Source of the DNA: JALRAP01 sp046302815
Lineage (GTDB): Bacteria > Bacteroidota > Bacteroidia > AKYH767-A > OLB10
Assembly (NCBI GenBank): GCA_046302815.1
Contig: JBKCHO010000055.1
Span: 23,375 to 87,374, forward strand
Direction: 5' to 3'
Length of the DNA stretch: 64,000 bases
Below are positions 7,930 through 16,896 of this stretch, piece by piece. The notes below the pieces were generated by a model. That model searched no databases. It was not told the DNA's origin and was given only the letters and a program-made list of their open reading frames with translations. Every line of letters starts with the position of its first letter. The stretch's first letter is position 1. Position numbers and translations under genes: made by a program.

Positions 7930-10900
7930 ATGAAAAAACTTTTAATCCTTTTTTTAAGCTTAATTTCCATTCCATCAGTTGCTCAAAACATGTACAAGCC
8001 TTCGGCTTATGAAATTTCGCAGCTTCCGGCATGGGCGCAAGCCATGTATTCGGATGAGCCCAACATGTTCGTTGTAGACTCGCTATATGCGGCATACCAT
8101 TCCAGCCATGCCTTCGTGAAATCATACCATACGCAATATTACAAGCGCTGGAGGCGACAATCGTTGCCATTTGTGGATGCCAACGGTGTTATTCGTCGAC
8201 CAACACCTTTAATGGAAAAAGCCATTCAACAGGAATTCCTTGCCAAAACGCAATTCACTACCTCCGCTTCAAACTGGTCAGTTGCTGGCCCAATCCAGGT
8301 CTTACAAAACAATGGCCTCCCGGGAGGCGGACAGTCTAACATCTACTCCGTAGACCAATGCCTTTCAAATCCCTCAATCATGTACTGTGGTACAGAACCG
8401 GGTGAGGTTTACAAAAGTTCTGATGGCGGCGAAACATGGACCAGTGTTTCCATGTCGATGAACTTCGGTAGCGGAGTCACTGCCGTTGAAGTTAATCCCG
8501 ACAACCCCGATATTGTATTCGCAGGAGGAAATGCAGGTGTGTTTCGTAGCGACAATGGTGGACAGAGCTGGACGAATGTGTTGCCCAACACCAATTTTGG
8601 TGTCAATGAGATCCTAATCAACCACGCCAACACCAACATTGTGATGGCGGCCACCGACAAAGGGCTATACCGTAGCATCGATGGAGGAATAACATGGAAC
8701 CAACTTTACAACCAAAAAACCTACGACATCAAATTCAATGCTGGCAACGCTGGAATTGCGTACGCTGTTAAGAATAATCCCTCCTTGGTGATTTGTGAAT
8801 TTTTCTTGTCTACGGATTCTGGCGCAACATGGACTCTGCAATCGAACGGATGGTTCTCTTCCAATGACCCGGCTCGCAACGATGGCGGAGCGCGCATTGG
8901 CGTATCTCCGGCCAATCCGAACCGTGTGTATGCCTACCTGATTGGTGAAGCGAAAGCCAACGATTACGGATTCATTGGTGTTTACAGAAGTGATGATGGT
9001 GGTTACACTTGGTCGCTTCCCAACGGTCCGGCCGGAGGACCTTACACGGCATCCCATCCGAATTTGGCTTACGGAAATACAGGCTGGACATATCATCAAG
9101 GTTTTTACAATTGTGCCATCATGGTTGACGAAAACAATGCCGATCGAATTCTGATAGGTGGCCTTAACCTTTGGCGATCCAATAACGGTGGCGCCTCCTT
9201 TAGTTCCGTAGCAGGGTATGTGGGCGGCCCCCTCAGCATCCATGTGGACATGCAGGATTTCAGAATGATAAACGGTATTGCATGGATCTCCACTGATGGA
9301 GGCATTTATAAGTCGAATGATTTTTTTGTATCTCAACCTGTATTCAAAATGACTGGTTTGCATGCGACGGACTATTGGGGTTTTGGAAGTGGATGGAATG
9401 AGGATGTGCTGGTTGGCGGATTGTATCACAACGGCAACATTGCATACCATGAGAACTACGGCGCAGGCAACTATCTCGCCTTGGGAGGAGGCGAAGCTCC
9501 TACGGGTTATGTGAATCCTGGTAACAACCGGAAAACCTACTTCTCCGATATCGGGGGCCGATTTCTGCCTTCTAGTATCACAGGTCAAGTGAATGGATTC
9601 TCTTTTGGGAAAAGCCCCAACGAAAGCTATTACGCCGCCGAATCAAGCGAATTGGAATTCCATCCGAACTGCTACAACACAGCTTGGCTTGGAAACGAAA
9701 ACAAACTATGGCGCACGGATGATGGTGGAGGATCATTCAATTTAGTGAATGCATTTGGCACCAATGTCAACAACCAAATAAAGTACATCGAAGTATCCTC
9801 GAGTGATCCGGATGTTATGTATTTGAACCAACAGCCTGCTTCAGGGAGCACAGGCACCTTATGGAAAACCGTCAATGGAGGACAATCTTGGAACGCCCTT
9901 ACCATTCCAAGTGGAAACAGCAGGAGGATGTTGCTGACTGTGGATCCGTTGAATGAAAATCGAATTTGGATTGCATACCCAGGAGGATCGAATGGGAACA
10001 AAATATACAAGTCGGTAAATGGCGGCCAAACCTGGACAAACATCACATCCACCCTACTCAATAACGAACAAGCGCAGTCCATTGTACACATCGCAGGCAC
10101 GCAAGGTGGATTATATTATTGTACTAACAAATCGGTTTATTATTTTAGCGAAGCCTCAGGTGCATGGGTTATAGCCAATCAGGGCTTACCCACTTTCACA
10201 AGCACAGTGATTGCAAGACCATTTTATCGTGATGGCAAGATTCGGGTGGCTACTTACGGCAAGGGTATTTGGGAAAGCGCTTTAGAGGAGTCTCCAAGTG
10301 GCCCAATAGCACGGATACAAGTCGACAAGTTATCGCAAACAGTTATCTGCGTGACCGACTCCTTTTATTTTGAAGATCATTCGTTCTTGAATCATACGAA
10401 CGCAAGCTGGAGTTGGACTTTCCAAAACGGCACACCGAGCACCTCCAACCTGCGCAATCCGGTAGTATTCTTCAATGCTCCAGGGAGCCAAATGGTAACC
10501 TTGACTGTTACAGATGGCAATGGTCAGCAGGATTCGGACACCATTTACATAGAGCTTAATCCGTATGCCTTCCCCACTATCATTGCTGAGGGCTTCGAGG
10601 GCGCTTTCCTACCCTCGGGATGGACGCAGTTTAATGAAGACAATGGTGGGCAATGGGCGCTGGCGACCAATGCTGGAGCCACTGGCTCTTCAAATAGTGC
10701 TTTATTCGACAATTACAACATCGACTCGCAAACCACTTATGATGATTTGAGGACCCATCTAAATACCACTGGGATGCAAAATCCGGTTTTGACTTTTGAT
10801 GCGGCCTATGCAAGATGGGGAGGAAATTATAGCGACACACTTGAGGTATTAGTCTCTACCGACTGTGGACAAACATTCACTTCGCTATATTTAAAAGGTG

Positions 10901-11346
10901 GCACCACCTTGGCAACTGCTCCAGACAACCAAAATTTCTTTATTCCAACCGCATCGCAATGGCGAACCGACACCATTTCATTGACGGGTTATGAGAACAT
11001 CTCCGTGCTGATGGTTGTATTCAGGAACAGGGGGCATTGGGGCAACTGTGTTTACATCGACAATGTGAACATTGGCAATAGCACCTCATCGATAACCGAA
11101 AGCCCGGGGTTGAATGCGCCCAACATCCATCCTAATCCTATTGGTCGTGGCGATTGCCTGAACATTACACTTCCAAAAGGATCTTTTGAGGTAACCTTGT
11201 ATGACCCCAGCGGCAAATCAATTCAGACTTCCAAGATGAATAACCGGGGCCAAATGGAGGTCCCAACAAACCTGTCTGCCGGAAATTACTTGTTGCACAT
11301 CAAAGGCGATCGAAATATTTGGAATCTGAAGGTGGTGGTGAGGTGA
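7930..11346 (+). CDS. Large secreted Asp-box propeller protein with PKD, jelly-roll and T9SS domains
   Basis: A 1138-residue surface or secreted protein. Order: signal peptide MKKLLILFLSLISIPSVAQ; sortilin/BNR-type propeller at about 120-790 with repeated Asp-boxes such as SSDGGETW, SDNGGQSW and SIDGGITW; PKD domain at about 800-877 (SWSWTFQNG... VTLTVTD); a beta-jelly-roll resembling the choice-of-anchor J/MAM type at about 880-1060, starting AEGFEGAFLPSGW; and a T9SS type A sorting domain at about 1065-1138 (NIHPNPIGRG). Such proteins are usually adhesins or glycan or peptide binders; no catalytic pair is evident. The longest open frame begins with a TTG at 7873, but ATG 7930 starts a perfect signal peptide and is preferred. 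Confidence 0.87.
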   Translation: MKKLLILFLSLISIPSVAQNMYKPSAYEISQLPAWAQAMYSDEPNMFVVDSLYAAYHSSHAFVKSYHTQYYKRWRRQSLPFVDANGVIRRPTPLMEKAIQQEFLAKTQFTTSASNWSVAGPIQVLQNNGLPGGGQSNIYSVDQCLSNPSIMYCGTEPGEVYKSSDGGETWTSVSMSMNFGSGVTAVEVNPDNPDIVFAGGNAGVFRSDNGGQSWTNVLPNTNFGVNEILINHANTNIVMAATDKGLYRSIDGGITWNQLYNQKTYDIKFNAGNAGIAYAVKNNPSLVICEFFLSTDSGATWTLQSNGWFSSNDPARNDGGARIGVSPANPNRVYAYLIGEAKANDYGFIGVYRSDDGGYTWSLPNGPAGGPYTASHPNLAYGNTGWTYHQGFYNCAIMVDENNADRILIGGLNLWRSNNGGASFSSVAGYVGGPLSIHVDMQDFRMINGIAWISTDGGIYKSNDFFVSQPVFKMTGLHATDYWGFGSGWNEDVLVGGLYHNGNIAYHENYGAGNYLALGGGEAPTGYVNPGNNRKTYFSDIGGRFLPSSITGQVNGFSFGKSPNESYYAAESSELEFHPNCYNTAWLGNENKLWRTDDGGGSFNLVNAFGTNVNNQIKYIEVSSSDPDVMYLNQQPASGSTGTLWKTVNGGQSWNALTIPSGNSRRMLLTVDPLNENRIWIAYPGGSNGNKIYKSVNGGQTWTNITSTLLNNEQAQSIVHIAGTQGGLYYCTNKSVYYFSEASGAWVIANQGLPTFTSTVIARPFYRDGKIRVATYGKGIWESALEESPSGPIARIQVDKLSQTVICVTDSFYFEDHSFLNHTNASWSWTFQNGTPSTSNLRNPVVFFNAPGSQMVTLTVTDGNGQQDSDTIYIELNPYAFPTIIAEGFEGAFLPSGWTQFNEDNGGQWALATNAGATGSSNSALFDNYNIDSQTTYDDLRTHLNTTGMQNPVLTFDAAYARWGGNYSDTLEVLVSTDCGQTFTSLYLKGGTTLATAPDNQNFFIPTASQWRTDTISLTGYENISVLMVVFRNRGHWGNCVYIDNVNIGNSTSSITESPGLNAPNIHPNPIGRGDCLNITLPKGSFEVTLYDPSGKSIQTSKMNNRGQMEVPTNLSAGNYLLHIKGDRNIWNLKVVVR

Positions 11347-11688
11347 TAATTTTGGATCTGCCGCCCTTTACTTTCATTTAAACAGACCTGAAAATTTTCA
11401 ATTGTTATGACATGTCGGCACCTCGATGTTTGTAAAAAGCAGGTATTTGAAAAGAACATATGTAATCTTATAGCCCCTTTCCAGTAATCGGATAAGTTAA
11501 AAATTACACCTTTCGGTTTTAATATTTCAAAAGCAATCTATCCTTACTTTAGATCTGATCCTGTTTTAATAAGAAGGGACATTATTCCATGACAAAAAAG
11601 GAGACATTACCACTTACTATGAAAAACTAAAAAGCGTGAAAAACCCCCGAAATAATCGAGGGTTTAAGTCTGCTTAGAAAAAAACGGA
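11347..11688. other. Intergenic stretch of 342 nt
   Basis: AT-rich gap between the Asp-box protein and the minus-strand lipoprotein. The right end holds the terminator at 11636-11665. Elsewhere I see only a 12-nt palindrome around 11389-11400 and no credible gene, tRNA or promoter. Confidence 0.6.
11636..11665 (-). terminator. Rho-independent terminator of the small Ala/Glu/Lys-rich lipoprotein gene
   Basis: On the minus strand a 10-bp stem (one mismatch; AAACCCTCGA / TCGGGGGTTT) with a 5-nt loop is followed by a T tract. It lies 23 nt beyond the stop at 11689. Confidence 0.8.
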
Positions 11689-12054
11689 TTAATTGGCTCC
11701 GGGCTTTTTCTTACCAACTTTCGGAGCTTCAGGGGTTGGAGCAGGGTCAGTCTTAGGGGTCTCCGTCTTGGGTTTGGAGGATACTTTTGTTTTGGGTTTT
11801 GATGCGGTGGCGGCCATTGCAGCAGCTATGGAGTCCTCGACCGCTTTCTTTGTTGCATTTGCGATTGAATCCAACTCGCGCTGCCTAGATTGCTCAGCCT
11901 CGATTTCGGCTTGCATCTTCAATCGCTCCGCCTCAGCTATAGAATCTTTCATTTGCTGTTCCTGGACCTGCCTCTCCTCTGCTGAAGGACCGCATGACAC
12001 GACAGGTAGTACAAAAGTCCAGGCTAACAAGGCATAAATTAGTTTATTTTTCAT
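11689..12054 (-). CDS. Small coiled-coil lipoprotein of unknown function
   Basis: A 121-residue lipoprotein. From ATG 12054 it begins MKNKLIYALLAWTFVLPVVSC with the lipobox VVSC (Cys 21). The mature part is very low in complexity: residues about 25-80 are rich in Glu, Gln, Ala and Arg with heptad-like spacing, suggesting a single long helix; residues about 85-121 are rich in Lys, Pro and Thr (KPKTKVSSKPKTETPKTDP). The Lys/Pro tail resembles a peptidoglycan- or envelope-spanning linker, which is only an inference. No family recognised. An upstream in-frame ATG at 12078 would precede the signal peptide and is not preferred. Confidence 0.7.
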   Translation of the reverse strand: MKNKLIYALLAWTFVLPVVSCGPSAEERQVQEQQMKDSIAEAERLKMQAEIEAEQSRQRELDSIANATKKAVEDSIAAAMAATASKPKTKVSSKPKTETPKTDPAPTPEAPKVGKKKPGAN

Positions 12055-12126
12055 TTGTTTTAGGTTTTGCACTGCCAATTTACTAGTTTTTTTGAAATTT
12101 TGACCCTTTTTGATTCAATAATTAAA

Positions 12127-12134
12127 TAAATTTG
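12127..12134 (+). promoter_or_regulatory. -7 box (TAAATTTG) upstream of the DUF5011-type lipoprotein
   Basis: Match to TAnnTTTG 37 nt before ATG 12172, in a very AT-rich region. The nearest TTG upstream is about 24 nt away, longer than the usual spacing, so the promoter call is tentative. Confidence 0.35.
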
Positions 12135-12171
12135 TTGATAATTCTTAATAAACAAAAATTAATCCATAAAC

Positions 12172-12873
12172 ATGAAAAAATCAAACTTTTATCTAGCCTC
12201 CATACTCATATTAGGCTTGAGCTCAATGTTTAGTTCCTGCAAAAAGGACGACACAAATGCGCCCATTATAACTCTTGTGGGAGACTCGGAAATTACTTTG
12301 GATCTCCAAACACCTTATCAAGAATTGGGTGCAACCGCAATTGATGATGAGGATGGAGAATTAATTGTTGAAATTTCTGGTGATGTTGACATTAATCTTA
12401 AAGGAGTGTACACAATTACATATACTGCTACCGACGAGGCAGGTAATATCGCTATTGAGGATCGCATCGTAAATATTGTCAACTCGGCAGACTTTCTGGC
12501 GGGCAACTACATCAATGCGAAAGACTCATGTGGGCCAACCTCAAATGAACAAGCACTATTTAATGCTATAGTAACTACATCAGATACCGACAATGGAAAG
12601 TTTTCGATTTCAAATTTTGGTGCATTTAACATACCAGCAAATCCTCCACAACCTGGTGAAATTGCAACTATCAACTTAATTTATAACAAGCAAACAAATA
12701 AAATAACCGCCGCTGATCTTCCTCAAAATTTAACTGGTGGTGCATCTTTAACTACTGTATATCCCTCCTCTGGTGTTTTATCATTATTCAATCCCGTTAC
12801 TTTCAAAATCGTTTATGAATGGGTTGATAATACCAACCAGCCCGATATTTGCACCTCCACTTACACCAAGTAG
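12172..12873 (+). CDS. Lipoprotein with an Ig-like DUF5011-type domain
   Basis: A 233-residue cell-surface or periplasmic lipoprotein. The signal MKKSNFYLASILILGLSSMF ends at the lipobox FSSC (Cys 23), followed by KKDDT, a Lys/Asp-rich stretch like the export signals of Bacteroidota surface lipoproteins (inference). Residues about 30-105 form one bacterial Ig-like domain of the DUF5011 kind: PYQELGATAIDDEDGE, then GVYTITYTATDEAGN. Residues 110-233 are a second beta-rich domain that I do not recognise, similar in length to the C-terminal domains of other surface lipoproteins. It has its own promoter region and a strong terminator, so it is probably monocistronic. Confidence 0.82.
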   Translation: MKKSNFYLASILILGLSSMFSSCKKDDTNAPIITLVGDSEITLDLQTPYQELGATAIDDEDGELIVEISGDVDINLKGVYTITYTATDEAGNIAIEDRIVNIVNSADFLAGNYINAKDSCGPTSNEQALFNAIVTTSDTDNGKFSISNFGAFNIPANPPQPGEIATINLIYNKQTNKITAADLPQNLTGGASLTTVYPSSGVLSLFNPVTFKIVYEWVDNTNQPDICTSTYTK

Positions 12874-12891
12874 TTTATTTTAGAGATTCCC

Positions 12892-12917
12892 AAAGGCCGG
12901 CTATGCCGGCCTTTTTT
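12892..12917 (+). terminator. Rho-independent terminator
   Basis: Arms AAAGGCCGGC and GCCGGCCTTT around a 3-nt loop, followed by T residues. It is 18 nt downstream of the lipoprotein stop. Confidence 0.92.
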
Positions 12918-12932
12918 ATTGACATATAATTT

Positions 12933-12963
12933 TTTGCCGATTGAACCGTGCTGACTATATTTG
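12933..12963 (+). promoter_or_regulatory. Full Bacteroidota promoter for the second Asp-box protein
   Basis: TTTG at 12933-12936 (-33) and TATATTTG at 12956-12963 (-7) are separated by 19 nt, the preferred Bacteroidota spacing. Transcription should start near 12967, giving a leader of about 30 nt before ATG 12998. This is the best promoter in the window. Confidence 0.7.
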
Positions 12964-12997
12964 ATCGAAACTATTCCAAAACCAATACCTCCTACTC

Positions 12998-15900
12998 ATG
13001 AAAACTCTTTCCCAACTCCTGACGCTCATCTGTCTGGCGCTTTTTTCTTTCTTGGCACCGGCCCAAGACTGGGTCAGCAAAATGCAAGACCCGAACACCA
13101 ATTTCAAAGAGGTGCAAAGAGCATTTGAACAATATAAAGCCGAATATATCGCACAATACAGAACCCAAAATGGTGCTGATCCTGTAAAAGTTCCAGGTGA
13201 AAAACAATTCCGTCGCTGGGAATGGTTCATGGGGCCCCGAGTAGGATTGGACGGCGCCCGCTTCAACCCAGCTGCCGCCTTCAAGGCAGGCCAAGAATAC
13301 AGAAAGCAGTACACCACGGCCAATGCTGGTAACTGGACATTCATCGGCCCTTCCTCTGTACCTTCAGGCGGTGGAGGAGCAGGACGAATCAACGCCGTTA
13401 GGGTACATCCAACCGACCCCAATATCCTCTTTGCATGCTCGCCCTCCGGCGGATTATGGAAATCGGATGATGCAGGTCAATCGTGGTCTTCAAACACCGA
13501 CCAACTAGCTCAGGTTATTGGCTGCACCGATATCGCTATCGACCCCACCAATCCAAACATCATGTATTTGGCAACTGGCGACGGTGATGCTGGTGATACC
13601 TACTCGGTAGGGATTCTTAAAACCACAGATGGTGGCATCACTTGGAATACTACGGGCTTATCTTACTCCAATGCCAGCTATCGTCAAATCAGCAAGCTTC
13701 TGATAGACCCTACTAACACGAACACGATTATCGCAGCCTCTTCCAACGGGATTTGGCGCAGCACAGATGCCGGCGCCACATTCACCAATGTTCAAACAGG
13801 TGGCTTCAAAGACATGGAATTCAAGCCAGGTGATTTCAATACCTTGTACGCCGCCGGAACCGAATTTTACAAGTCCACCAACAACGGTGCCTCCTGGACT
13901 AAAATAACTTCCATTCTTCCAGCAGCAACCAATGTGAGTCGAATTGCCATAGCGGTTACACCTGCCAATCCATCATATGTATATCTGATAGTAGGATTGC
14001 CCGCACCCAACTACGGAACGGAAGGGTTTTACAAATCCACTAACAGTGGTACTACATTCACCAAGCCCAGTGTACCGGCGTTGGGAACCCAACAGTGGTA
14101 TGACCTGTGTATTGCTGCATCACCTACCAATGCAGATGAAATTGTAATTGGTGGTCAAACCGATTTCAAAAGGTCCACCAATGGCGGAGTGGCATGGTCG
14201 CAAAACGGTGGCAACACGCATGTAGATTACCATGATGTTCTCTACACCGACGCCTTGAGCTACTACATGGGAAATGATGGTGGCGTTTATCGAACCACCA
14301 ACAGTGGTGGCTCGTGGACCAATCTAAGCGACGGCCTTGAAATATCGCAGATGTATGGCTTCGGCCAATCGGCAACAACACCTTATCTCATGTTGCAAGG
14401 CTGGCAAGATAACGGAACGAATCGTTACAACGGTACATCATGGGCGCATGTGTTGGGTGGCGATGGGATGTTGTGCTTCATCGATCGCACGAACAACCAA
14501 AACATGTTTGCTGAATATCAAAACGGCGGTTTAAACCGATCTACCAATGGCGGAGGTTCCTGGACCGGCATTACCAATGGTATCAATGAAACAGGACCGT
14601 GGGTTACTCCATGGATGCAAGACCCGGTCAACGCAACCACACTCTATGCAGGCTTCGTCAATGTTTGGAAAAGCACTAACCTTGGAACCAATTGGACCAA
14701 AATCAGCACCTTTTCGAACACCTCTACGGTTATCACAATGGCTGTTTCACCTGCAAACAATCAGGTTATTTGGGCATCCAAGGCCAATGGCCTTTATCGC
14801 ACCACCAATGGAGGTACTTCATGGACTTTGATAAGCGGACTTCCTGCAGGCACCATTACAGGCATCACTTGCAGCAATACAGACCCAAACAAAGCATGGA
14901 TCACCTATAGTGGTTTCAACAACACCAACAAGGTTTTCAAAACATCAAATCAAGGAGCCACATGGACCAATTATTCCGCCGGTGTTCCAAACATACCTGT
15001 GAATTGCATCACTTATGTGAATGGCTCGGCTGATGCCGTTTATATCGGAACCGATCTGGGTGTGTTCTACCGCGACTCCACCCTGAATGTGTGGGAACCT
15101 TTTTTCAACGGCTTACCCAATGTGGTGGTCACCCAGCTAGATGTATTTTATCCTGGAAACAAACTGAGGGCCTCCACCTATGGTAGAGGTATGTGGGAAT
15201 CGAGTCTATATGTTCCTGGAAGCTATGCGCCCACATCCGCATTCATATCCGACAAACGAATTGACTGCCCTGGTACTGTTGTACAGTACACCGACTATTC
15301 AGCTGGATCACCCACTTCATGGAGTTGGTCATTCCCCGGAGGAAATCCGTCATCATCGACTCTTCAAAACCCACAAGTAGTTTACAATACTCCAGGTATC
15401 TATCCGGTCACTTTGATTGCAACCAATGCTAATGGCACCAGTACCGTTACACAGCAAGACTATATAACAATAACTTCCAGTAATCAGCCGGCTCCTGTTG
15501 CAAACAATGTACAGCGGTGCGGACCTGGTCCTATTACCATGACGGCTGCCGGATCCGGTTTTGGTGTGTTGCGTTGGTGGGATGCTCCAGGAGGCGGCAA
15601 CCAGTTGTCTACAGGAAGCTCATACACCACTACACTTAGTGGCCCTAGCACTTCACTTTGGGTTGATGAGGAGTTTGTTAGTGGAGTTGTAGACTATACA
15701 GGAGAAGCCACCAACGGCTTCGGTTCTGGAGCCTTTTTCACAGCCAATGATATCAGAGGACTCTACTTTGATGTTACCAGTCCGGTCGTACTGAACACAG
15801 TTGATGTATATTCCAACTCCGCGGGAGATAGAACTATTGAGGTTTTAGACGAGCAAGGCAACACGGTGGTTGAAAAAGTTGTCTCCATACCTGCATCCCC

Positions 15901-16429
15901 CAACACCCCTTACACAGTTGCCCTCAACTTTACCTTGTATCCAGGCAACAATTACTTCATCAAGTGCCGTGGCTTGGTAGATTTGTATAGAAATTCAACT
16001 GGCGCCGTGTATCCTTTGAACTCCTCTTTTGTGAATATAACAGGCAGCAATGCCGGCTCTCCCGGATACTATTATTTCTTTTATAACTGGGTCTACACTG
16101 AAATAACCTGCAACACCGCAAGGACGCAAGTAACAGGCACAGACACCTGCTTTGTTGGTTTAAATGACATTTTCGCTGGAGGTTCCTTGAATATTTTTCC
16201 CAACCCCACTCAAGGAAAATTTGATGTGAGTTTTGATGCGGGTGGTTCGCGAAACTTCATCATTAGGCTATCCGAACCCACAGGCAAATCCGTACTAAAT
16301 GAAACCTATGAATCCTTCAGCGGAGAATTTCGTAAAACCTATGACATGAGTAAGATTGCAAAGGGGGTCTATGTACTGGAGATCATTTCCAATGACCGTT
16401 CCATAAGTAAGAAACTGGTTGTGCACTAA
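12998..16429 (+). CDS. Large secreted Asp-box propeller protein with PKD, Ig-like and T9SS domains
   Basis: A 1143-residue secreted protein. Order: signal peptide MKTLSQLLTLICLALFSFLA; a pro-like segment to about 105; a sortilin-type propeller at about 110-740 with many Asp-boxes (SDDAGQSW, TTDGGITW, STNGGVAW, TTNGGTSW); PKD domain at about 745-828; an Ig-like segment at about 835-900 starting VQRCGPGPITMTAAG; a roughly 147-residue beta module at 902-1048 ending in YYFFYNW and TEITC; and a T9SS sorting domain at about 1064-1143 (LNIFPNPTQGKF). It is paralogous in the propeller and PKD parts to the protein at 7930-11346, and shares the Ig-like and terminal modules with the protein at 16897-19569. 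Likely a surface adhesin or binding protein; no enzyme motif seen. Confidence 0.88.
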   Translation: MKTLSQLLTLICLALFSFLAPAQDWVSKMQDPNTNFKEVQRAFEQYKAEYIAQYRTQNGADPVKVPGEKQFRRWEWFMGPRVGLDGARFNPAAAFKAGQEYRKQYTTANAGNWTFIGPSSVPSGGGGAGRINAVRVHPTDPNILFACSPSGGLWKSDDAGQSWSSNTDQLAQVIGCTDIAIDPTNPNIMYLATGDGDAGDTYSVGILKTTDGGITWNTTGLSYSNASYRQISKLLIDPTNTNTIIAASSNGIWRSTDAGATFTNVQTGGFKDMEFKPGDFNTLYAAGTEFYKSTNNGASWTKITSILPAATNVSRIAIAVTPANPSYVYLIVGLPAPNYGTEGFYKSTNSGTTFTKPSVPALGTQQWYDLCIAASPTNADEIVIGGQTDFKRSTNGGVAWSQNGGNTHVDYHDVLYTDALSYYMGNDGGVYRTTNSGGSWTNLSDGLEISQMYGFGQSATTPYLMLQGWQDNGTNRYNGTSWAHVLGGDGMLCFIDRTNNQNMFAEYQNGGLNRSTNGGGSWTGITNGINETGPWVTPWMQDPVNATTLYAGFVNVWKSTNLGTNWTKISTFSNTSTVITMAVSPANNQVIWASKANGLYRTTNGGTSWTLISGLPAGTITGITCSNTDPNKAWITYSGFNNTNKVFKTSNQGATWTNYSAGVPNIPVNCITYVNGSADAVYIGTDLGVFYRDSTLNVWEPFFNGLPNVVVTQLDVFYPGNKLRASTYGRGMWESSLYVPGSYAPTSAFISDKRIDCPGTVVQYTDYSAGSPTSWSWSFPGGNPSSSTLQNPQVVYNTPGIYPVTLIATNANGTSTVTQQDYITITSSNQPAPVANNVQRCGPGPITMTAAGSGFGVLRWWDAPGGGNQLSTGSSYTTTLSGPSTSLWVDEEFVSGVVDYTGEATNGFGSGAFFTANDIRGLYFDVTSPVVLNTVDVYSNSAGDRTIEVLDEQGNTVVEKVVSIPASPNTPYTVALNFTLYPGNNYFIKCRGLVDLYRNSTGAVYPLNSSFVNITGSNAGSPGYYYFFYNWVYTEITCNTARTQVTGTDTCFVGLNDIFAGGSLNIFPNPTQGKFDVSFDAGGSRNFIIRLSEPTGKSVLNETYESFSGEFRKTYDMSKIAKGVYVLEIISNDRSISKKLVVH

Positions 16430-16447
16430 ACCCGGTGCACCTCATTT

Positions 16448-16476
16448 AAAGCCGTGGTCAACACCACGGCTTTTTT
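16448..16476 (+). terminator. Rho-independent terminator
   Basis: Arms GCCGTGGT and ACCACGGC around a CAAC loop, then six T residues; 18 nt after the stop of the Asp-box protein. Confidence 0.92.
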
Positions 16477-16494
16477 ATTGAAATCCGGATTCAC

Positions 16495-16851
16495 TCAATA
16501 CAGCAAATGTCTTTTTTTGTTATTTAGCCAACCCGACCTGCTCTCATACTCGACAAAAAACACATTGATGTGGGCTTGGCTTTCATAGTCAACAAAAAAG
16601 ATTTTCTTATCGGCCTTGCTCTCATTGTTAACGAAAAACCACCTTCCATCATTCTGACCTACCCGACTTTCGTATTCCACCTTGAATACCTTAAGGTCGG
16701 CTTGACTCTCATATTTAACCACAAAAACTTTGATATCTGCTCTAGATACATAATCAACGGCAAATATGCGCTGTGCATTGGATACAACTACATTACAACC
16801 CATGAATAAAAAAAGCAAAAAACTCTGAGCATACTCTTCGAATTGGTTCAC
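16495..16851 (-). CDS. DUF6150-like short-repeat protein, start uncertain
   Basis: About 118 residues, mostly imperfect 14-residue repeats of the form KVFVVKYESQADL: FAVDYVSRADI, VFVVKYESQADL, VFKVEYESRVGQ, FFVNNESKADK, IFFVDYESQAHI, VFFVEYESRSGW. Alternating hydrophobic residues with turns suggest a small repetitive beta structure. This matches what I know as DUF6150, of unknown function. The N-terminus is odd: the open frame runs back through the terminator at 16852-16879, and a plausible signal-like helix (SFLLFLFMGCNVVVSNAQ) has no normal ATG start. GTG 16851, TTG 16821 and ATG 16803 are candidates. Either a rare start codon is used or the 5' end carries a frameshift. Confidence 0.55.
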   Translation of the reverse strand: MNQFEEYAQSFLLFLFMGCNVVVSNAQRIFAVDYVSRADIKVFVVKYESQADLKVFKVEYESRVGQNDGRWFFVNNESKADKKIFFVDYESQAHINVFFVEYESRSGWLNNKKRHLLY

Positions 16852-16879
16852 AAAAAAAGGGGCCGATTGTATCGGCCCC
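16852..16879 (-). terminator. Rho-independent terminator of the Ig-like T9SS protein gene
   Basis: Minus strand: arms GGGGCCGAT and ATCGGCCCC with a 3-nt loop, followed by seven T residues. It lies 17 nt below the stop at 16897. Confidence 0.92.
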
Positions 16880-16896
16880 TTCAACATTAATTCTGA

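Noticed and set aside
8665..9588. 307-codon minus-strand open frame
   Set aside because: Lies entirely inside the Asp-box protein gene in an antisense frame, with low-complexity Ile/Val/Arg-rich translation and no domain.
11589..11630. 13-codon frame (MTKKETLPLTMKN)
   Set aside because: Too short and in a gap without other coding signs.
12955..13422. 155-codon minus-strand open frame
   Set aside because: Covers the promoter and signal-peptide region of the Asp-box protein gene on the other strand; no recognisable protein.
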